Assembly (NCBI RefSeq): GCF_029962835.1
Contig: NC_080589.1
Coordinates: forward strand, 23,178,586-23,242,585
Direction: 5' to 3'
Source of the DNA: Magnolia sinica
Lineage: Eukaryota > Streptophyta > Magnoliopsida > Magnoliales > Magnoliaceae
Length of the DNA: 64,000 nucleotides
Shown here: positions 45,678 through 55,521 of the stretch, one piece after another
Numbering within the stretch: position 1 is the stretch's first letter
Layout: every line of letters begins with the position of its first letter
Program-made: the position numbers and the translations under genes
Notes under the pieces: generated by a model
Seen by the model: only the letters and a program-made list of their open reading frames with translations
The model's database searches: none
What the model was told of the DNA's origin: nothing

Positions 45678-46621
45678 ATCCTGGTTGGAAAAATTATCTA
45701 AACTTTAGTTGGAGAAATGGACAAACTGCTACCCCTCAAAGTTTCTTCAATCAAAATCTAAATCAAGGGAAACCTCAAGAAGAATCGGTTCAAAATTTCA
45801 TGCAAGAGCTGACCCAGGCAATGCGAGACTTTAAGAAAAAGATGGATTCACGAATGACGGTTATAGAAAAGGGGATGCTTCCTGCATAACCGCTCCCCAA
45901 TCCTAAACCGCAATACGAGATAAGTGATCCTAGCTCTTCAAATCAAATGGGGCACGCTAAATCCATCACCACTCTTAGGAGTGGGAAGATCATTGATAAA
46001 ACCCTCCCGGTTAGGCCCGAAAAGCCTCAAGAAATAGAAGAGGACAACAATAATGGATCTAGTGAGACCCCACAAAAATTAGAACCGAAACTTCTAGAAA
46101 AGCCAGTTGCTCCATTTCCCCAACGGTTGGTCGCACCAAAACCTCTCTCTAACTCTTAGGATATCCTAGAGGTGTTGAAACAAGTGAAAGTCAACATTCC
46201 TCTACTTGATGTCGTAAAACAGATACCTTTATATGCCAAATTCCTGAAAGACTTATGCACGACCAAACGACGGTAGAGTATTCAAAAGAAAATCTTCTTG
46301 ACCGAGAAAGTGAGTGCCATCCTAAAGCAAGACGTGCCACAGAAATTCAAAGATCCCGGTAGCCCAACCATATCATGTGTAATTGGGGACCTTCGAATTG
46401 ATCATGCACTTCTTAACTTAGGAGTGAGCGTCAATCTGATTCCCTACTCTGTATACAAACGGTTAGGTTTGGGTGAATTAAAACCCACCCTAACCACACT
46501 ACAACTTGCTGATTGCTCTGTTCATGTACCAAGAGGGATAATTGAGGATGTGTTGGTCTAAGTTGATAGATTTTACTACCTTGTATATCTTATCAACCTG
46601 GACACCGAACCCATCAATAAC
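45671..46621 (+). pseudogene. Gag C-terminus, linker and aspartic protease, degraded
   Basis: Read in the new frame from 45671, the proline/asparagine-rich gag end leads to a basic coiled region (FMQELTQAMRDFKKKMDSR) and a stop near 45887. From 45947 comes ITTLRSGK, a conserved segment before the protease in this group, then a P/E-rich linker. Stops are at 46157 (TAG), 46274 (TAG) and 46559 (TAA). The protease core from 46298 has CVIGDLRIDHALLNLGVSVN. The catalytic aspartate of the D-x-G motif is asparagine (residue 40 counted from 46298). Protease would cut the polyprotein. Confidence 0.82.
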
Positions 46622-47455
46622 ATGAGCACTCAGATTCCTGTCATTCTTGGTCGTCCATTCCTTGCCACTTCAAATGCAATTATCAATTGCAGGAATGGTG
46701 TCATGACTATGTCCTTTGGGAATATGACATTGGAGTCAAACATCTTTTTCAATAATGACAGAAACTTAGAGGATGATGACAATTTCCACGACATTAACAT
46801 GATTGACTCTTTAGTGGAAGATACGACACCTCTGACCTTATCCTCTAACCCTTTAGAGACGTGCTTGGCCCACTCCCATGATTTTGATGATGACATGATT
46901 AGGAAGATGTGTGCCTTGCTTGATACTGCACCGGTACTTGAAGTTAACCGGTGGATGCCACAATTTGAAGAGTTGCCCCAAACTGATGTAATGCCTCTAC
47001 CGTCTAACCTCAAGCTGCCGAAGCTTGACCTAAAACCTTTGCCCTCTGATTTGAAATATGTCTATTTAGGTCAAGATGAGACATACCCGGTGGTGATCTC
47101 TACCCACCTGGAGAAAGAACAAGAGAGTATGCTCATATCTAATCTTATTGAGTATAAGAGACCCCTTGGATGGACGATAGCGGACCTCAAAGGAATCGAC
47201 CCCTCGATTTGTACTCACTGCATATATCTTGAGGATAATGTGAAGATTGATCAACAATCACAACGTAAACTAAATCCAAATATGAGGAAAGTGGTTAAGG
47301 CCGAGGTTCTTAAACTATTAGATGTGGGTATCATATACCCCATATCCGATAGTCAATGGGTGAGTCCAACTCAAGTGGTTCCTAAGAAGTCCAAGATCAC
47401 CATCGTAGCCAATGCCAATAATGAACTCGTGCCAACTAGAGTTACTACTGGTTAG
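46622..47455 (+). pseudogene. Athila-like protease end and RT entry region
   Basis: An uninterrupted 277-codon stretch. It starts with IPVILGRPFLATSNAII, the conserved end of the retroviral-type protease, followed by a D/N-rich spacer. From about codon 130 come LPKLDLKPLPSDLKYVYLG, then PVVISTHLEKEQE and IADLKGIDPSICTHCIYLED, the usual approach to RT. The end reads SDSQWVSPTQVVPKKSKITIV, the first RT block. The frame stops at 47453 (TAG) where the family has the tryptophan before RMCIDY. Confidence 0.9.
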
Positions 47456-47458
47456 AGA

Positions 47459-48736
47459 ATGTGCATTGACTACAAGAAACTGAATACCAACACGAGGAAG
47501 GACCACTTTTCTTTGCCCTTCATTGATCAAATCTTGGAAAAACTAGCTGGTCATTCCTATTACTGTTTCCTTGATGGGTATTCGGGCTACAATCAGATTG
47601 AAATCGCCCCTGAGGACCAGGAAAAGACCACATTTACATATCCCTATGGTACCTTTGCCTATAGAAGGATGCCATTTGGATTATGTAATGCCCCTGCCAC
47701 CTTTCAGCGATGTATGATGAGTATCTTTTCTGATATGGTAGAGAAATATCTAGAGGTCTTCATGGACGATTTCTCTGTTTTCGGTTCATTTTTTAGCGAG
47801 TGCTTGGAGGGTCTTAAATGTGTGCTGAGAAGATGTGAAGAAAAGAACTTGGTAATTAATTGGCAGAAGTGCCATTTCATGGTTCATAAGGAAATTATCC
47901 TTGGACATATTATCTCATCCAAAGGAATCAAGGTGGATAAGGCAAAAATCGATCTTATCTCTAACCTACCTCCACCCAAGAACATTAGAGACGTGCGATC
48001 CTTCTTAGGACACGCAGGATTTTACAAGCGATTCATAAAGGACTTTAGTCTCCTCTCTCGTCCTTTATGTAATCTTCTTCAAAAGGATGCACCAAACGAG
48101 TGGATTGAACTATGTCAGGAAGCTTTCACTAAGCTTAAGGGCATGTTGACTAGTGCACCCATCATACAACCACCCGACTGGGGCATTCCTTTTGAACTTA
48201 TATGCGACGCGTCTGATTATTCTCTTGGGACGGTTCTAGGCCAGAGAAAAGATAAGAAACCCTACGTTATTCATTATGCGAGTAAGACTCTAAATCCTGC
48301 CCAAGTGAACTATTCGACTACGGAAAAGGAACTCTTGGCCGTAGTGTTCGCTTTGGACAAATTTCGGTCCTACTTGATTGGATCCAAGATCATTATTTAC
48401 ACTGATCATGTGGCGCTCAAGTATCTTCTGTCTAAGAATGATGCTAAGCCCCGCCTGATACGATGGATCCTCCTACTCCAGGAATTTGACCTAGAAATAA
48501 AAGATAAAAAGGGAGTAGAGAATGTAGTGGCTGACCATCTTTCTCGCCTTAATCCCTCTGATTCCCTTGAAATGATATATATCAATGACATGTTCCCTGA
48601 TGAACAATTGTTCAGAGTCTTTTATTCACCTTGGTTCGCTGATATTGCTAATTATCTTGCCACAGGTTCCATACCGACATATTGGACTGCACAAGATAAG
48701 AAGAATTTTTTCACCAAGGTACGTAACTTTTTCTGA
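47459..48736 (+). pseudogene. Athila-like reverse transcriptase and RNase H, open for 425 codons
   Basis: The longest coding segment in the window. RT blocks in order: CIDYKKLN (2-9), [11 protein letters not shown] (37-47), [19 protein letters not shown] (66-84), the catalytic FMDD box (101-104; F for Y is normal in this group), LGHIIS (148-153), then [14 protein letters not shown] (180-193). RNase H follows with D250 (ICDASDY), E289 (STTEKEL), D316 (IYTDH) and D359 (VVADHLSR), so all four acidic residues remain. The enzyme copies element RNA into DNA. The TGA at 48734 replaces a tryptophan codon expected before DDPYLF. The start at 47459 is only the first ATG after the TAG; the real protein continued from upstream. 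Confidence 0.95.
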
Positions 48737-48967
48737 GATGATCCTTATTTGTTTAAATATTTTTCAGACCAAATCCTGAGGAAATGTGTGCCAGACGATG
48801 AGCATCAGAGTGTCATCTCCTTTTGTCACTCACAGGCCTGTAGTGGTCACTTTTCTACTAAAAAGACCATGGCCAAGATTTTGCAGTGTGGCTTTTACTG
48901 GCCCACTATGTTCAGGGACACTCATGAGTTTTGCAAAGCTTGTGAGCGTTGTCCCATTGAAATATGA
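48737..48967 (+). pseudogene. Integrase N-terminal zinc domain, followed by a deletion
   Basis: Same frame as RT. YFSDQILRKCVPDDE leads to the HHCC zinc domain: H at FCHSQACSGH (both histidines present), then FYWPTMFRDTHEFCKACERC with both cysteines. After the last cysteine only four residues remain before a stop, and the frame changes. The family normally has about ten more residues here (a Q-x-x-G-x-x-x-x-R-N-like linker), so a deletion of roughly 25 bases removed the link to the core. Confidence 0.88.
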
Positions 48968-49905
48968 TGCCCTTGAATCCCATTCTTACCATCGAGGCAT
49001 TTGATTACTGGGGCATTGATTTCATGGGACCATTCCCCCAATCTTTTGAAAATCTATATATTTTGCTCGCTTTAGACTATGTCACTAAATGGGTTGAAGC
49101 GATTTCATGTCGGAATAATGACCATCGCATGGTCATTAAATTCCTAAAAGAGAATATCCTTTCCCGATTCGGAACGCCTCAAGCTATCATTAGTGATGGG
49201 GGCTCACACTTTTGTAATAGGCCATTCGACAGTTTAATGAAGAAATATGATATCTCTCATAGGGTGAGCACCCCATATCACCCACAGACAAGTGGGCAAG
49301 TTGAGATTTCCAATAGGGAGATCAAACACATTTTGGAGAAAATGGTTAACCCTGACCGTAAGGATTGGTCAATCCGATTGACTGATGCCTTATGGGCTTA
49401 CCGTACTGCGTTTAAAACCCCTATTGGAATGTCTCCCTTTAGACTTGTCTATGGAAAGGCTTGCCACTTTCCTGTGGAGTTGGACCATAAAGCCTACTGG
49501 GCAATAAAAAAATTGAATTTCAATCTGGACAACGCTAGCTCGCTACGCAAACTTCAGTTGAATGAACTCGAAGAAATCCGGAACGATGCATACGAGAACT
49601 CGAGAATTTATAAGGACAGAATGAAGGCATTTCATGACCAACGTATTCTACAAAAATCATTCACACCTGGTCAGAAAGTCCTTTTATATAATTCTCGATT
49701 ACATCTCTTTCCAGGTAAGCTTCGATCTTGTTGGATTGGCCCTTATATTATGGTCAGTGCGTATCCGCATGGGGCCGTTGAGATAAGAGATCATGACAAT
49801 GGTAAGGAGTTTAAAGTAAATGGACATCGCTTAAAGCCATTTGTCGAGAAATTTGATTCAGAGGACATGTTCATACCTCTGACTGATCCTGTTTACCAGG
49901 ATTGA
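48964..49905 (+). pseudogene. Integrase catalytic core and C-terminal domain, open for 313 codons
   Basis: Catalytic triad visible: D19 in [10 protein letters not shown]78 in [10 protein letters not shown]114 in [13 protein letters not shown], a normal D,D-35-E spacing. Then [46 protein letters not shown], a helical stretch, [20 protein letters not shown] and the C-terminal GAVEI and [11 protein letters not shown] segments. Ends in TGA at 49903. No chromodomain is present, in keeping with the Athila/Tat group. Because of the upstream deletion it is out of frame with RT. Confidence 0.93.
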
Positions 49906-51289
49906 TCTCCTAGTCTGATGGAGGTATAGGTAGGTTTCCTGTTTTCATAGGACTAGGGTAGTTTCCTTTATACTGTTTTAGGATAGACGGTAAACTTAGC
50001 ACTCCTGGGAGCTAACCCAGCTTTTCATTCCGTTTCATTTTCCTAGTTAGTTAGTTCAATGTTTGTGGGTAACATTGCTGCAAACCCTCACGAGACTACA
50101 ACTCGTCCACTAGGGGCAACTTAGGGGTTTAAAGGCTTGTTGCATACGCTAAATGTAATCGAGAGCACCTGCGAAAGTGGTGTAGGTAGGATTTTATTTT
50201 TGTTATTTTTATTTTACTTTTGCTGGTTTCTCTCTTGTGTTGACCCGCTCTTATGTAGATATCTTTGGAAAACCTCTTGATTCTTTCGTCCAGGTACTAT
50301 CTTTCCATCACTCCTCTTATATTTTCGTTGTCCCATGTGCATTGCATGCTTATTTCTTTTACATTGAGGACAATGTATATTTTAGGTTGGGGGTGGGAGA
50401 TTAGGTTTCCTAATCAGTGTTTTCTTGGTCTTGAGTAGAAATTGTGAAAATTTTTAAATTTTTCTGAAATTTTGTATGAATTCGAAGCGATTTTGACGGC
50501 CATCTTGGATTTAGAATTACAAGATAAGTTGGAATTTATGACTCTTGGATTCAACTATTTGTTAGATTTCACAGTTAAGTTCGAACTATTAATCCAAGAT
50601 TAGAAGTTTTAAACATTGATTGAATTATAATTTTACATGTCACATCTCGCTTACAAATTAAGGTTTCATTCGATATTGAAGGATTAATTTGGTGATCACT
50701 AAGCTTGAAAAGGAACCAACTTGAGAAATTGAAAGGATTGGGCGAATGGTCTACACCATAGGTTTGCTCCTTATAGGTTTAGACTTAATTCCCCATGAAT
50801 GATATGTGAAAAAATTTGGGTGTACAATCTTCATCATAGGTTTGCTCCTTGTAGGTGAGGATTTGATTCCCCTTCTTGGCGTTACTCTTACTAGAAAAAA
50901 AATCAAAAACAAAAATAAAAAATAAAAAATAAAAAAATGAAAAGATGATTTGTGAGGCAAGTTTTGGTAATTCTCGTGTTGGTTACCAATGATATCCTGA
51001 GATCGAGAAGTGAATTTTAATGATGATAAGCTGAGATTAGACTATACACACATGGATCCTAATGTTTAGAATTTTTTCTAATTGGTGGAATAATACTTTG
51101 ATCTTAACTATGAAATTTACCATGCGCGTGAGGCCAGGAGAGAGTAATGCCCAACATTCATGAATCTTAAAATTCTAGTATTTGATTTGTTTTTCAAAAA
51201 TCAATCGAGTTCATATAAATTGTCCTGTAATTCTCAACTTATTTTTCGCATACTTTGCTTGGGACTAGCAAAATGTTGGTCGAGGGTTG
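49906..51289 (+). other. Athila-like 3' untranslated region
   Basis: Contains TTTTAGGTTGGGGGTGGGAG at 50380-50399, a G-rich word that follows the polyprotein in this group. At 50755-50880 a segment with CATAGGTTTGCTCCTT occurs twice (50757 and 50835), each followed by a GATT/CTTAATTCCCC word. An A-rich tract lies at 50895-50942. No env-like frame. A good polypurine tract next to the 3' LTR (GGTCGAGGGTTG) is not obvious. Confidence 0.6.
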
Positions 51290-53411
51290 TGTTGAGAGTC
51301 GAATATTGCATATTAGACCCCAATTACTACCTAGATTTACGAACATAACACCGTTTAACGGTTTATTTTAATCGTGTTTGTGATGCAAGGTGAATCTAGG
51401 AGCGTGGACTGGAAAGGATGCTAAAAGCATGGATTTAAGGCTCAGGCATCACCAAGGCATTGGATGGGGCTCCATGGGACCAAGATCGAGGATTTACATG
51501 CCAAAGATCAGAGAAATTCTAGCCACTCATCTTAAATAGGCCTAAAAGATGTCCAGAATGCAAGATCACAGGGTTCCCACCATCTGATCGGCTCGAAACT
51601 CCATACGTGGCCTGAGGACCATAAATGAACTATACACGTCAAATTTCAACCCTCGGATCCCTATGAAAATGGCCCAACAGACAGATCAGCCACCAAAACA
51701 GTGATATGGGGCCCACCTGCTATCAGGATACACTTCAAATTTGGTCCCCACGGTTAAAATGAGATGGCAAGACGGATGGATGGAGCAGACGTCTCAAAAA
51801 TATCACAGTGGACCCCACATGTACACATGCGTGTACATATTACGCTTTCACTAGCCACGCACTGGATCTCCCAAAGTTGGTCAGCGCATGCTGACCGACT
51901 CAAACCTCTTTCCTGCATAAAGACAACAGTGGACGGACGCCGTCCGTGAGTTTTGTGTAGTGGGACCCATTCTCCTCACATTTCTACAATCCACACCGTT
52001 CATTCGTCCCGGAAGGTAACCAAAACCCTCACCTAGGTGGAATTTTGACCCCATACACGTATACGCACGAGGATCGTGATCAAACACAGGATGGATGGCG
52101 GAAGCAAAACATCAAAGGACTGCATCAAAAGCAATCCAAAAGCAGTCATTTCTGACAATAATTTTGAAAGGAATCCGGTGGACAGAATGGATTTCTCAAA
52201 ACAAAATCGAAATGGGCCCCACCGATTTCAACAGCGAACTCATCCTTGCGCAGGCCCTGTTTTCCGCGTCCGGGAAAACTAAGACTTCCAAGCCATTCCA
52301 CGATCAAGATCATGATCGGTTCGTTGATCTGAACCATTCAAAGTCTTCTTATGGGGCCGCCTTCCGTCACCAAGGAGTCTGAACGTCTCAGATCTCGAAA
52401 TCAGCTACTCCATCATCCCAAGATTCAGGCCAAATGCAAGTGAGTTGCGTTTCCTTACGCATGCAGATTCATCTGCGTAAAAGAGGCCACCGACTCCAGC
52501 CTCTTGGGACGCACTTCATTCCACCGCCCTTGGCATGTATAAAATACAAGAGAGAAGAGAGGGGGGGATTTTCATTTGGCAGGGATCGAAGGCTTGGGGC
52601 TGGACGTCTACAGAAGAGAGTTTGTTTTAGAGATTTTATTTATTTATTTTATTTTTATGTTTTCTTTCATATGATTGTTGAGAATTAGCCTAATCATGGT
52701 TGGCTAAACCTCTTAGTTAGGGCTAAGAGGTGAAGCTTGTAGTGTGATGGGAAGAACTCTGTGCTTATGCTTTTTATTTACATGGAATTGAACTTGATAT
52801 TTGTCTGATTATGGGAATGTTTTTAGTTTTTAATGGTCTATTGTGACTAAAATTACAATGGGTCTGCGATAGCTTTGAGCATGTTCCTTCCTTTTTATGT
52901 TTATGATGTCAGGAAGTCCTTTTGTCCACCATCGTCTCCTAAGCATGGTCGGATGACGGTACCTTTCCTAACCTTCATACATTGATTGATTGATTAGTTG
53001 GTAATTAGTTTAATTCTGTTGTTTACTTTGTCTCTTGGGCATGGTTTGGTGATGGAATCCATTCTAGTTCATATACCTTTCATCTTTTTAAAACTATATT
53101 AAAGGAAGTTTAGTTAATTTTCATGGTTACACCTTTCAATCGGATGAAGATGGACTCTAAGTTCAGTTGTGTTTTTGATGCAGGCATAAGATCTCCCTGA
53201 TCTCTACAAGTGGTCCTCTGAATCCCTAGTTTCCTTTCCCTGAATTCTATAATTTTAGTTTCCTATTTCACCATTATTTCCTCAAATTACAGTCGATTTA
53301 GATTTCATCTTAGTCTAGTTCTAGTTCTACTTAGTTTCAGTCCCTTGAGATTCGACCTCGGTCTCACCGATTTTATTACTACATCACAACCCTATACTTG
53401 GGGAGTGAACA
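51290..53411 (+). repeat. Athila-like 3' LTR
   Basis: Aligns over its full length with 41473-43612; 18 bp shorter overall. Ends ACTTGGGGAGTGAACA, followed by CATGT. The hairpin is at 52709-52730 with one changed base in the left arm. Differences to the 5' LTR are mostly C/T and G/A. Confidence 0.95.
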
Positions 53412-53416
53412 CATGT

Positions 53417-55227
53417 ACATGGGTCTAAGTTTCAAGAGATCGAGATATGGGAATGAACACCACAACTAGCTATAGGGAGAATTAAACCTACGTGGTGGGG
53501 TGTGGGTAGTGAATTCACCTATTTCAAACCTACAAGAGATATGTGCACGAATCCATAGTGCTAATTTAGCAAAATCAAGGACATTCCTAACTAGGAGTTC
53601 CACCATTTCAGCAACTCAATAATACAACCAACAACACACCAAATCTACACATGTAAGTTGCATGCAACAGGATTTAACCTATGAAATTAGCAAGATTTGT
53701 GGATAATACACATGCAACTTCAAAAATTGCCAAATAATTCAACAATGCATACATCAAAGAAATTAGAATTTGAAATCCCCTTCCCAATTTAGGGAAATTT
53801 TAGGCACAGGTTAAAAATCAACAATTTCATACTAAATAGCAACATGCAAGCAAGATCTACACATAAAATCACTATGGTTCGCTCTAGGCATGATAACAGG
53901 CCACTTAGAGGTAATGGTCTGCACCTATTTGTAGATTGGAGGTCCTTGGAGTCTCTCTAGTGGCGCCGGGTTCGCAAGTTTAATGTGCCGGGGCCCTGTG
54001 CCGAAGGAATCGCATGTCAGGACATATGCATGTGGCCCTAGCTAAGAAAAATGGAGGGCTCGAATTTTTTGCCTTTTATCAGCCACACTTTGCCTCTATG
54101 GTGGTAGGGTCGCGGTCTCCGGTGAATGGCGGTGATAGGAGAGGGGGATTACTCAATTCCCAACTCCCTTCCTCTCACAACTCCCCTTCCTCTCTCACTC
54201 TCTCTCTTCTCTCTCCTCTCTCTCTCCTTTGCTGGAACTGTGTTGAGGGAAAGAGATTTTTTGTCCTTTATAACCTGAAAATTTAACTAAATGGCCATAG
54301 GAACTCTCACTCTAACAAATATACCCCTAGTGGGCTGATTTTTGGTGTTTGGGACTGTCCCAGTGGCCCCCTGGCCCATCTGTGCTATGCAATAGGTGTC
54401 TCACGATTTGATGAGGGGCTGTCCAAAATTTGGTGGCAAATGGATGCGAATATTTATCGCAAGGGTACGATTTGTAATTAACGGTCACCGTTCCTCGATC
54501 AAGGGTCGGATTTGACGGACAAGTGAAGGGAAATATCTTTGATCTATGGTGTGAGTTTAGATGAAATCTAACGGTTGTAATGTCATAATTTATTGTCATA
54601 AGTAACAGGGCTAATTGTTTTAAAAATTCAAATTTTAAGTTATTACTTGGGAGAGTTGCATTTTACAAGCACCAGCTGGACAACGCAGATCATCCTTTTT
54701 CAAGCGTCATTTGAGTCAATTTCCTTCGATGGACCACAAGCCCAGTGAGATAGACATTACTCTATAATTTCAGAACTAGTGGCCCACTAACTAGCGGCCT
54801 AGAGCTTGTTCGAGTAATCAGGGCATTCCTGGAGTAAATTGGGTAGGGAAATTTCTTAGGCGCAGTTATTGAGGTATGAATTAAGTTCAGGTATGGCCTA
54901 CTCGAAATCAGTAGAAATGGTGATTTGGTCATGATCACTCTAAACTGTCGGTTTTAGGCTAAAAGAGTAACTGTGTTGATTTAGTTTATTAATTAAGGTC
55001 TGACCCATAGCTGGCTCAGGTTTTGGGTAGATCTCTAATTTAGTTACAGTTGTTTGACTAGTCGGTGGCAGGTTAGATTTGGGCCATATGTGAACAAATT
55101 ATGGGGCTAAACTCGATGTTTAAGTGATCGGTTGGATTCATTGGTTTTCTACAGTTGATCATTCTTATTTGTATGGTTCTTTGTCAGTACCAACCGCGTA
55201 TAAGCTCACCTCGAGCATCAAGGGTCA
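53417..55227 (-). mobile_element. TGTAACGCCC-family LTR, copy 2, right part
   Basis: Continues copy 2 after the Athila insertion. It keeps a CT-rich leader (54160-54230), a minus-strand TATAAAGG box (54265-54272) and, near 54490-54550, CGTTCCTCGATCAAGGGTC and GATCTATGGTGTGAG, matching 7845-7910 and 58120-58195. From about 54620 the match becomes weak. The expected end GTTACA was not found, so the right boundary is not known; I extend it to the next recognisable start at 55228. Confidence 0.55.
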
Positions 55228-55521
55228 TGTAATGCCCTGTGTTTTCAGGACCCGAGTATATGATTCATTTCTAAAAACTCGAGTGTTAATCTTTATGGAT
55301 AGCTAAATTCCACATATATATTTTTTTCTTCTTTTCAGAGTGAGCAGTTTAGTGGAATAAGAATAAACCAAACATAAAGGAAATTGCATATACATTTAAA
55401 TTACACGAGCGGCTGCCCATAATGACTTATACAAACCAATGTCCCAATACTTGCAATTACAAAATAAGACAATATCGCATGTGAAACAAAGAAAATTATA
55501 ACTAATCTTGAGCTGTAAAAT
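55228..55521 (-). mobile_element. Divergent LTR relative, left part
   Basis: Starts TGTAATGCCCTGTGTTTTCA, similar to the family start. It is interrupted at 55522 by copy 3 and continues at 58693. Its target duplication was not identified. Confidence 0.45.

Larger units (their letters stand above)
41473..53411 (+). mobile_element. Full-length Athila-like Ty3/gypsy retrotransposon, 11.9 kb
   Basis: Two 2.1-kb LTRs (41473-43612, 51290-53411) flank a tRNA-Asp primer site, a long T-rich leader, gag, protease, RT, RNase H and integrase in the gypsy order, and a 1.4-kb 3' region. The CATGT duplication is perfect. LTR identity in the first 290 bases is about 94 percent by eye (17 differences, nearly all transitions), so it is younger than the copia at 2900. 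The gag sequence, tRNA-Asp primer site and TTGGGGGTGGG word after the polyprotein point to the Athila/Tat group. No env-like frame is seen. Stops, a frame change and a small deletion inactivate it. Confidence 0.93.

Noticed and set aside
46630..47013. 127-codon minus-strand frame
   Set aside because: Shadow of the Athila-like protease/RT segment on the plus strand.
49906..51289. An env-like gene downstream of integrase, as in some Athila elements
   Set aside because: No frame above about 70 codons and no membrane-protein pattern.
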